Assembly: GCA_020847985.1 (NCBI GenBank)
Contig: JADLBC010000003.1
Span: 124,001-188,000, forward strand
DNA from: Dehalococcoidia bacterium
Lineage (GTDB): Bacteria > Chloroflexota > Dehalococcoidia > Tepidiformales > Tepidiformaceae
Direction of reading: 5' to 3'
Length of the DNA stretch: 64,000 nt
Each line of letters starts with the position of its first letter. Within the stretch, counting starts at the first letter, position 1. The translations under genes and the position numbers were made by a program. The notes beneath the pieces are model-generated. The model made no database searches, was not told where the DNA came from, and saw nothing but the letters and a program-made list of their open reading frames with translations. Shown here piece after piece: positions 23,940 through 29,799 of this stretch.

Positions 23940-24952
23940 CGCGCCGGGTAGAGGACGGCCACGAGCTGTTCGAGCGCGTCCAGCACCCGCGGCCCGGGCC
24001 GCGAGAAGATGTCGGAATCGATCACCACCACCCGGCCGTCGCGCACGGCCTTCACCCGGTCCCAGCCGGGCCGCGCCTTCACCATCTCCGGCGTCTGGCC
24101 GCCATCGTCGCCGCCGTCGGCGAGCAGGATGACCGCCGGATCGGCCTTCAGCACCGTCTCCACGCTCAGCTGCGGGAACGCGTTCGATGTGTCGGTGACC
24201 ACGTTCTTCGCCTTCGCGATCGTCAGCAGGTTCCCCACGAAGCTGTTCGGCGACACCGTGAAGAGGTCCGGCGTGATTTCGTAGAAGACCACCGGCGCGT
24301 CCGATTTCGTGGCGACCGTGGCCTTCACCTTCTCCAGCCGCCCCTCGAGCGCGGTCGCCAGCTTCGCCGCCTCGTCCCCGTGCCCGGTCATGCGGCCCAC
24401 GTTCCGCACCTGTTCGAACACCGCCGGCACATCGCCCGGCTCCTTGAGGAGGACGACGCGCATGCCCAGCTGACGGAACTGAGGCACCTGCCCTGCCTGC
24501 TGCCCGGACATGATTACGAGGTCCGGCTTCATCGCAAGGGCGGGCTCGGGCGAGGGCTTCGAATACTGCACGTGCGGCAGCGCCTTCGCCGCCACCGGGT
24601 AGTCCGAAAACTCATCGACGGCGATCACCTGCGCCCCCACGCCCACGGCGAACAGCACCTCCGTCGCCCCCGGCGAGTAAGAGATGATGCGTTTCGGGGC
24701 CTCGGAGAAGGTCACGTGCGTGCCGGTCGAATCGGTGAATGTGAACGGGAAGGCCGCCGCGCTCGCCGAAGCCGCCGGGGTCGCCCCATTCGCCACCGTG
24801 GCCGCCGGCTGCGTCGCCGTGCTCCCGTCGCCGTCATCGCCGCCGCATGCCGCGAACGCCAGCGCCACGGCCGCGAACACCACCGTCATCGCCGCGAATG
24901 CGCGCCATCGGCGCCGCCTGGAGTGCCGGGAACGCCCCGAATCTGCCGTCAT
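23936..24952 (-). CDS. btuF: Corrinoid-binding lipoprotein
   Basis: A 338-residue solute-binding protein, ATG 24952 after AGGAGGGGAG. The signal peptide ends in a lipobox-like FAACGG (Cys near residue 35) and is followed by an Asp/Gly/Thr/Ala linker. The mature part has the helical-backbone BtuF/FhuD pattern: RIISYSPGATEVLFAVGVGAQVIAVDEFSDYP, PDLVIMSGQ and a C-terminal RPGPRVLDALEQL. It is the first gene after the riboswitch and delivers corrinoids to BtuCD. Confidence 0.92.
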   Translation of the reverse strand: MTADSGRSRHSRRRRWRAFAAMTVVFAAVALAFAACGGDDGDGSTATQPAATVANGATPAASASAAAFPFTFTDSTGTHVTFSEAPKRIISYSPGATEVLFAVGVGAQVIAVDEFSDYPVAAKALPHVQYSKPSPEPALAMKPDLVIMSGQQAGQVPQFRQLGMRVVLLKEPGDVPAVFEQVRNVGRMTGHGDEAAKLATALEGRLEKVKATVATKSDAPVVFYEITPDLFTVSPNSFVGNLLTIAKAKNVVTDTSNAFPQLSVETVLKADPAVILLADGGDDGGQTPEMVKARPGWDRVKAVRDGRVVVIDSDIFSRPGPRVLDALEQLVAVLYPAR

Positions 24953-25089
24953 CTCCCCTCCTGCGTGGGACATGGCAGGCCTGCGCGATGGGGCCACCAC
25001 CGGGACGCGAAAACGCCCGGCGTTCGTGGCCGGGCGGGGGAGCGCGCCCACCGGGGACGCGCGCCGCTGCCTCTTCCGCGAAGGCTCAA

Positions 25090-25231
25090 CGGTCGGGAGG
25101 GAGGCGGTTTTCTGGCTTACCCGCACGGGGCATACAGTTGCGCGACAGCGCCGGCCTTGCACCGGCTTGCCCGCTGGTTCCCTCGTCTTGTGTGCGAACG
25201 AAATGTGCGCCCGGGCGGCGAACCTCCCGGC
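25090..25231 (-). promoter_or_regulatory. Cobalamin (B12) riboswitch
   Basis: Read on the minus strand, the core contains GGGAACCAGCGGGCAAGCC, GGTGCAAGGCCGGCGCTG, then CGCAACTGTATGCCC and the B12-box-like AGCCAGAAAACCGCC (25103-25117), in the order and spacing of the AdoCbl class. The leader runs from about 25231 to the btuF ATG at 24952. A GC-rich segment between the B12 box and btuF could form the expression platform. It should repress the ten-gene operon when adenosylcobalamin is plentiful. Confidence 0.92.
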
Positions 25232-25237
25232 CCGGCT

Positions 25238-25266
25238 AGCGTAGTCGCGCCCGGCGTGGGCGGCAA
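25238..25266 (-). promoter_or_regulatory. Promoter of the cobalamin operon
   Basis: On the minus strand TTGCCG (25266-25261), a 17-nt spacer and TACGCT (25243-25238) form a sigma-70-like promoter just upstream of the riboswitch and just after the preceding gene's stop. Confidence 0.65.
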
Positions 25267-25274
25267 TCGGCCGC

Positions 25275-26054
25275 TCAGCCGTTCGCTTTCACGGCCGCCG
25301 TGGCGAAGTAGCCCGGCATGTACTCGGCCGTCGCGCCCGCATGCATCGGCGCCTGGGCGAACCGCGTGATCATGAACCCCGCGCGCAGCTGCCCGCCGAC
25401 CTGCTCATCCATCGTGTGGCTGTACTGCAGCGGTGCGCCCGGCCCGTTCAGCGCCTCGTGCTCCCCCGGCGCGAGGTGGGTCAGGTCCGAATACGGCAGC
25501 CGGTGCCGCACGACCAACCGCCCGTCCTCCAGCGCCGCGTCATCGAAAATGTACAGGTCCGGGTTCACGAACCCCGCGAGCAGCAGCCCGCCCGGCCGTA
25601 GCACGCGGGAGCACTCGCGCCAGACCGGCTCCACCTCCGGGCAGAAGCTGTTCGAGCAGGGGTGAAAGACCATGTCGAAGCTGCCGTCCGCGAACGCCGA
25701 GAGGTCGCGCATGTCGCCCTGCACGGTGCGAATCGCGAGCCCATCGCGCGCCGCCACCATCGCATCCTGCGCGAGCTGCCCCGGCGAATTGTCGAACACC
25801 GTGACGTTCGCGCCCGCCGCCGCGAGCACCGGCCCTTGCTGCCCGCCCCCCGATGCGAGCGCCAGCACATCGCACCCACGCAAATCCTCGGGAAACCACT
25901 CGCGCGGCACCGGTTCGTGCCCGATGAGCACGATCGACCACTCCCCCGCGCGCGCCCGGGCGATGACCTCCGGCCCCACCGGCACGGTCCATTCGTTCCC
26001 TTCGGCGACCTGGCGGTCCCAGGCCGCGCGGTTGTGCTCCACGGGGTCGACCAT
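25275..26054 (-). CDS. Class I SAM-dependent methyltransferase
   Basis: A 259-residue protein. VEHNRAAWDRQVAEGNEWTVPV at the N-terminus, VLALASGGGQQGPVLAAAG near residues 64-82 (motif I with SGGGQQ in place of GxGxG), VTVFDNSPGQL near 85-95 and GSFDMVFHPCSNSFCPEV near 124-141 match a widespread bacterial family of uncharacterised methyltransferases. The substrate is unknown. It is leaderless (TAGACT 6 nt before ATG), so it is independent of the Nudix operon upstream. Confidence 0.85.
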   Translation of the reverse strand: MVDPVEHNRAAWDRQVAEGNEWTVPVGPEVIARARAGEWSIVLIGHEPVPREWFPEDLRGCDVLALASGGGQQGPVLAAAGANVTVFDNSPGQLAQDAMVAARDGLAIRTVQGDMRDLSAFADGSFDMVFHPCSNSFCPEVEPVWRECSRVLRPGGLLLAGFVNPDLYIFDDAALEDGRLVVRHRLPYSDLTHLAPGEHEALNGPGAPLQYSHTMDEQVGGQLRAGFMITRFAQAPMHAGATAEYMPGYFATAAVKANG

Positions 26055-26060
26055 CGCGCC

Positions 26061-26066
26061 AGTCTA
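26061..26066 (-). promoter_or_regulatory. -10 box TAGACT, leaderless methyltransferase
   Basis: On the minus strand TAGACT is followed by six bases (GGCGCG) and then ATG 26054. Confidence 0.6.
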
Positions 26067-26087
26067 CGGGAAGCCCCCCGGCGAACG

Positions 26088-26636
26088 TCAGCCGCCCGCG
26101 AGGTAGCGCGCGACCGCGCCCGCCGGCAGCGCCGCGATGCGCGGCTCGCCGACCATCGTCTCGTCCGCCGCGAAGTCGATGTCGCCGAAGAATTCCGCCC
26201 CCGCGAACAGCAACGGGAACCAGATCCGGTCGTCCGCCCACATCCGATCGAAGGGGATGGCGTCGTTCGCGAACCACGCGGGCGTCATCTCCTCGCTCTC
26301 CGAGGGCTCGCCGCTCCATTCGCATGCCGTGAACACGGCGCACTCCTGGTCCCACGCGGCCTTGCCGCCGCCGGCCTGGAAGTGGAAACGGAGCAGGCCC
26401 ACCGCGGTCACCTCCGCGGGGATGATGCCGAACTCCTCGTGCGTTTCGCGGATGGCGGCCGCGGCGTGCGTCTCCCCCGCGGCGAGCTTGCCGCCGGCGC
26501 CGTTCCAGAGCCCCTTGCCCAGCCCGCGGCGCTTCATCCCCAGCAGCACCTCGCCCTCGCGCAGCGCGAACAGCAGCGTCGTCCGCTGCAGCGGCGGCGC
26601 CCCCGGGCCCGATGGCAACGGCGGGATCGCGTTCAC
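26088..26636 (-). CDS. Nudix hydrolase, MTH1-like
   Basis: A 182-residue hydrolase. GLGKGLWNGAGGKLAAGETHAAAAIRETHEEFGI spans the Nudix box (described by position, residues about 38-71), with REThEEFG as its catalytic core. The preceding KRRGLGKGLWNGAGGK pattern is typical of MTH1-type 8-oxo-dGTP/2-OH-dATP sanitising enzymes. The start is GTG 26636, in a GTGA overlap with the DUF35 gene, so it is translationally coupled to the thiolase-like/DUF35 pair, a pairing without an obvious metabolic link. Confidence 0.85.
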   Translation of the reverse strand: MNAIPPLPSGPGAPPLQRTTLLFALREGEVLLGMKRRGLGKGLWNGAGGKLAAGETHAAAAIRETHEEFGIIPAEVTAVGLLRFHFQAGGGKAAWDQECAVFTACEWSGEPSESEEMTPAWFANDAIPFDRMWADDRIWFPLLFAGAEFFGDIDFAADETMVGEPRIAALPAGAVARYLAGG

Positions 26637-27076
26637 TCCGCGGGTGCGCTCCGCGGCCGGAACTGCACGAGCGTGATCTCAGGCGTCACGTCGACGAAGG
26701 CGGCCTCCACGGGCAGCCCCACGCGCACCGTGTCCGGGTCGCAATCGATGATGTTCGCCGTCAGGTGCGGCCCTTCCTCCAGCTCGACGATCGCGATCAC
26801 GTACGGCACGTCGCTTTCGAACTGCGGCGCCGTCGCCCGCCGCGCGACCGTGTAGCTCCACACATGCCCGCGCCCGGAGACGTCCTCCCACGCCAGTTCG
26901 TCGTTCGCGCCGAAGGGCGAGACCGCGCGCGGGTAATGGATGAACTGGCCCGTCTTTCGCGACCGCTGCAGGCGCAGGCGGTGCTCCTTCGCGGCATCCC
27001 AGAACGGCTGCGTCACCGGGTTCGGGTCTGGCAGCGGCTTTGCGTACGGCGTCTTTGGCGAAAGCTCCCCTGGCAT
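26633..27076 (-). CDS. DUF35 OB-fold acyl-CoA-associated protein with lost zinc ribbon
   Basis: A 147-residue protein with the DUF35 layout: an N-terminal helix (PVTQPFWDAAKEHRLRLQRS), a rubredoxin-like ribbon, then an OB fold (GRGHVWSYTVARRATAPQF, VPYVIAIVELEEGPHLTANI). The four ribbon Cys expected around residues 35-60 are absent: the segments read RSRKTGQF and VSPFGAND. DUF35 proteins partner thiolase-like Ltp or SCP2 proteins, and the thiolase-like gene overlaps this start by one base. It is probably an accessory subunit. Confidence 0.82.
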   Translation of the reverse strand: MPGELSPKTPYAKPLPDPNPVTQPFWDAAKEHRLRLQRSRKTGQFIHYPRAVSPFGANDELAWEDVSGRGHVWSYTVARRATAPQFESDVPYVIAIVELEEGPHLTANIIDCDPDTVRVGLPVEAAFVDVTPEITLVQFRPRSAPAE

Positions 27077-28269
27077 CAGCGATCCCTCCCCAGGATGAGC
27101 GAAACCTGCTCGCTCATGATGCCGCCGTTCCCGTTCACGAAGGCGGTCTCGCACTTGCGCACCTGCCGCCCCTGCGCGCGGCCCATCACCTGGCGGGCGG
27201 CCTCCGTCACATGCGACATCCCGCCCGCGATGCCCGCCTGCCCGAACGAGAGCTGCCCACCATGCGGGTTGAGCGGGAAGTCGCCATCGAACTGGAGGTT
27301 GTGGCCATCGACGAACGCGCCGCCCTGGCCCTTCTTCGCGAATCCCGCGTCCTCCAGCGTGAGCAGCACCGTGATCGTGTAGCAGTCGTACAGGCTGGCC
27401 AGGTCGATGTCCTTGCGGCGCACGCCCGCCATCGCGAAGGCCGCGTCGGCGGCGGCCTTGATCGCCGTGTTCGTGAGGCTGGGCGCATAGGTAATGCCGC
27501 GGTGCGTGGTGTGTTCGCCCGCCCCCAGCAGGTAGGCCGGCCGCTGCTTCAGCCGCTTCGCCTTGCGCGCGCTCGTGACCACTACCGCCGCCGCCCCCGC
27601 CGCGGGCATGACGATTTCGAGCAGGTGCAGCGGATCCACGATCATCGGCGAAGCGAGCACGTCCTCGACGGAGATGGGCTGCCCGAAGAAGAGCGCGTCC
27701 GGGTTGTGGCAGGCGTTGTACCGCTGCGCGACGGCGATCTTCGCCAGCTGCCCGGGCGTGACGCCGTATTCGTGCCGGTAGCGGTTCGCGATCATCGCGT
27801 AGCCGTAGTTCGCGCCGATTGCGCCGAAGGGTGTCTCGAACTCCGACTCCGGCGTGCGATCGACCCGCCGTCCCGCGAAACCGGAGCTCGCGGAGCCGCG
27901 CTGCCCGCCCGTTGTGCGCCGTTCGCGCCGCGCCGCCGTCGTGCAGACCACGGTTTCGCACAGCCCGGCCGCGATCGCCGCCGCCGCGCGCGCCACCATC
28001 CCCGCGCCCGTCGCCCCCCCGAGGTCGACGACGCCCGAGTAGTGCACATCCAACCCCATGTATTCGACGACGGTGGCGGGGGCCATGAACGGCGCCTCCG
28101 CGAAACTCGCCGTGAGCAGGCCATCGACTTCCGCCGGTTCCAGCCCCGCGTCGGCGATGGCGCGCATCGCCACGTCCGCGAGCATGCCCAGCGTCGTCGC
28201 CCCCTCGGTGTAGCGCGTGGGGCGGTTTTCGGCCACGCCCACGATTGCCGTCTTGCCGCGCAGCGTCAT
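27076..28269 (-). CDS. Thiolase-fold lipid-transfer protein (SCP2/Ltp-like)
   Basis: A 397-residue thiolase superfamily protein. LYDCYTITVLLTLEDAGF near residues 290-307 and FPLNPHGGQLSFGQ are hallmarks of the SCPx/Ltp branch. The usual nucleophile region reads VDLGGATGAGM, with no Cys, and the second catalytic region reads FVNGNGGIMS instead of CxGGG. Claisen-type thiolase activity is therefore unlikely. Ltp2-ChsH2(DUF35) complexes act as retro-aldolases in steroid side-chain degradation, and the DUF35 gene here is immediately downstream. An aldolase role is an inference. Confidence 0.85.
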   Translation of the reverse strand: MTLRGKTAIVGVAENRPTRYTEGATTLGMLADVAMRAIADAGLEPAEVDGLLTASFAEAPFMAPATVVEYMGLDVHYSGVVDLGGATGAGMVARAAAAIAAGLCETVVCTTAARRERRTTGGQRGSASSGFAGRRVDRTPESEFETPFGAIGANYGYAMIANRYRHEYGVTPGQLAKIAVAQRYNACHNPDALFFGQPISVEDVLASPMIVDPLHLLEIVMPAAGAAAVVVTSARKAKRLKQRPAYLLGAGEHTTHRGITYAPSLTNTAIKAAADAAFAMAGVRRKDIDLASLYDCYTITVLLTLEDAGFAKKGQGGAFVDGHNLQFDGDFPLNPHGGQLSFGQAGIAGGMSHVTEAARQVMGRAQGRQVRKCETAFVNGNGGIMSEQVSLILGRDR

Positions 28270-28341
28270 CGGCGTCCTCCAGCCCGGAGGATAGGCGAGC
28301 GGCCGCGAACGTGCTCACGCGGCGCGCGCCGCCACCCTTCG

Positions 28342-28347
28342 TATACT
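28342..28347 (+). promoter_or_regulatory. -10 box TATACT, leaderless small membrane protein
   Basis: TATACT ends 6 nt before ATG 28354. It likely also drives moaC, which overlaps this gene. Confidence 0.6.
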
Positions 28348-28353
28348 GGCCGA

Positions 28354-28572
28354 ATGGATCGCCGCCACCCCCTGCGCGACCGTTTCGAGGCCGCCCGCCG
28401 CCGCGAGGCGTTCATGGGCTTCCTCGCCGGCACCGGCATCGGCATCATCGCCACCGATACGTGGGTCTCGCCCTGGCTCGGCGTCCCCGGCGGACTGCTC
28501 ATGGGCGGCTTCGCCTACGCTCTCATCTACGGCTACGAAACGCTCATGTGGAGGCGCCACCATGGATCCTGA
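28354..28572 (+). CDS. Small two-helix membrane protein
   Basis: A 72-residue protein with a basic N-terminus ([19 protein letters not shown]), two hydrophobic segments near residues 21-35 and 42-61, and a basic end (MWRRHHGS). There is no recognised family. It overlaps the moaC start by 11 nt, which suggests coupled translation, but nothing links its function to molybdopterin synthesis. Confidence 0.65.
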   Translation: MDRRHPLRDRFEAARRREAFMGFLAGTGIGIIATDTWVSPWLGVPGGLLMGGFAYALIYGYETLMWRRHHGS

Positions 28573-29053
28573 GGAACACCCCGGCGGCCTCACCCATCTC
28601 GATGCCTCGGGCGCGGCCCGCATGGTCGATGTCTCCGCGAAGGCCGATACCGCCCGCGAAGCCGTGGCCGAGGGCCGCGTCGTCATGCGGCCCGAGACCC
28701 TCGCGCTCATCCAGTCCGGCGGCATGCCCAAGGGTGATGTCCTCGCCGTCGCGCGCGTGGCCGGGATCATGGCCACCAAGCGCACCAGCGACCTCGTGCC
28801 GATGTGCCACCCGCTCCCTATCACCGGCGTCGTCCTCGACCTCGCGCCCGAACGCGGCGACACCCTGCGCATCACGGCGCGCGTTAAGACCACGGGCAAG
28901 ACGGGCGTCGAAATGGAGGCCCTGACGGCCGTCTCCGTCGCCGCCCTCACCGTCTACGACATGTGCAAGGCGGTGGACCGGGGCATGCGCATCGAAGGCA
29001 TCCGCCTGCTCGAAAAGCTCGGCGGCAAGTCCGGCCACTGGCGCGCGGAGTAG
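28562..29053 (+). CDS. moaC: Cyclic pyranopterin monophosphate synthase
   Basis: A 163-residue enzyme of molybdenum-cofactor synthesis, converting the MoaA product to c[19 protein letters not shown] at the N-terminus, [16 protein letters not shown] near residues 74-89 and [27 protein letters not shown] near 117-143 contain the conserved Lys, His and Met/Cys positions of MoaC. Length is typical. moaA is not in the window; moaD and a molybdopterin hydroxylase follow within 1 kb. Confidence 0.95.
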   Translation: MDPEEHPGGLTHLDASGAARMVDVSAKADTAREAVAEGRVVMRPETLALIQSGGMPKGDVLAVARVAGIMATKRTSDLVPMCHPLPITGVVLDLAPERGDTLRITARVKTTGKTGVEMEALTAVSVAALTVYDMCKAVDRGMRIEGIRLLEKLGGKSGHWRAE

Positions 29054-29075
29054 TCGCGCCGCCCGCAGCCCGTCC

Positions 29076-29285
29076 GTGCGGTATCCTGTTCCCATCACCG
29101 GACCGCGCTACATCACCGACAGCAAGGGACGCCGCACGGCGGTGGTGCTCTCCATCCGCGAATACAACCAGCTGCTTGAAGACTCCCACGATCGCGCCCT
29201 GATGGCTGAGAGCCGTGGAGACGAACGCATCCCGTGGGAGGACGTGAAGCGGGAGCTCAAGGAACGTGGACTCCTACCGGATTGA
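29076..29285 (+). CDS. Phd/YefM-like antitoxin, start uncertain
   Basis: Up to 69 residues from GTG 29076. The core YITDSKGRRTAVVLSIREYNQLLED is typical of short antitoxins of RelE/ParE pairs, followed by an acidic toxin-binding helix (IPWEDVKRELKERG). The GTG lies before a -10-like TATCCT (29082-29087). Exactly 6 nt after that box, at the spacing seen in leaderless genes here, comes an in-frame ATC (29094), giving ITGPRYITDS, so an ATC start is possible. The stop overlaps the toxin frame. Confidence 0.75.
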   Translation: MRYPVPITGPRYITDSKGRRTAVVLSIREYNQLLEDSHDRALMAESRGDERIPWEDVKRELKERGLLPD

Positions 29286-29509
29286 AATCAGACCTGCACA
29301 GGCTCCCTCAGGCGATCGTGATCCGTGCGGCTGCGGCAATCGAATCACTCGCAGTCGAGCCGCGCGGACGAGGCGTCCTCAAACTGGTCGACGGTGAAGG
29401 GTATCGGTTGAGATTCGGGAGCTACCGGATTCTTTTCGATATCGATGACGTTGCTCGCGTCGTTTCTGTCGTGCGCGTGATCCACCGCCGCGACGCCTAC
29501 CGCCGCTAA
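29282..29509 (+). CDS. RelE/ParE-type toxin, N-terminus apparently frameshifted
   Basis: The frame from TTG 29282 gives about 75 residues: KSDLHRLPQAIVIRAAAAI, then GEGYRLRFGSYRILFDID and VVSVVRVIHRRDAYRR, the core of a RelE-type mRNA-interferase fold. The usual N-terminal strand is missing here, but it exists in another frame: GTG 29266 reads MDSYRIEIRPA before running out of register at about 29290-29300. A deletion of about 10-11 nt would explain both parts. As it stands the toxin lacks strand one unless a frameshift is used, so it may be inactive. Confidence 0.6.
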   Translation: MKSDLHRLPQAIVIRAAAAIESLAVEPRGRGVLKLVDGEGYRLRFGSYRILFDIDDVARVVSVVRVIHRRDAYRR

Positions 29510-29519
29510 CCCCACTCCC

Positions 29520-29780
29520 TCACCCGCCCGCGAACGCCGGCAGGAAATGCACCTCGTCGCCCGGGCCCACCGGTTCCAGCAGCCCATCCTGCGCGAGCTG
29601 GTCCCCCACCGAGACGGCGACGCCCGGGCGCAGGTCCCCATCCTCCAGCAACACCGCGATGACGCCGGGGTAGCGCGCCCCCAGCGCCTCCACCACCTGC
29701 CCCACCGTCCGGCCCGGCACCTCCACCGAACGGCCGGGCACGAACGGGCGCAGCACCTGCGAGACGAACACCGTCGCCAT
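29520..29780 (-). CDS. MoaD/ThiS-family sulfur carrier
   Basis: An 86-residue ubiquitin-like protein ending in the required Gly-Gly (AFAGG). GRTVGQVVEALGARYPGVIAVLLEDGDLRPGVAVSV and DGLLEPVGPGDEVHFLPA, cited by pattern, are typical of MoaD-like small subunits, which donate sulfur from the C-terminal thiocarboxylate to cPMP or other acceptors. The moaC gene nearby favours molybdopterin synthase, but no moaE is present in the window. It ends close to the convergent toxin and starts 19 nt after the hydroxylase gene's stop, so it is probably co-transcribed with that gene. Confidence 0.85.
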   Translation of the reverse strand: MATVFVSQVLRPFVPGRSVEVPGRTVGQVVEALGARYPGVIAVLLEDGDLRPGVAVSVGDQLAQDGLLEPVGPGDEVHFLPAFAGG

Positions 29781-29799
29781 CAGCGGTCCCGCGCGGGCA

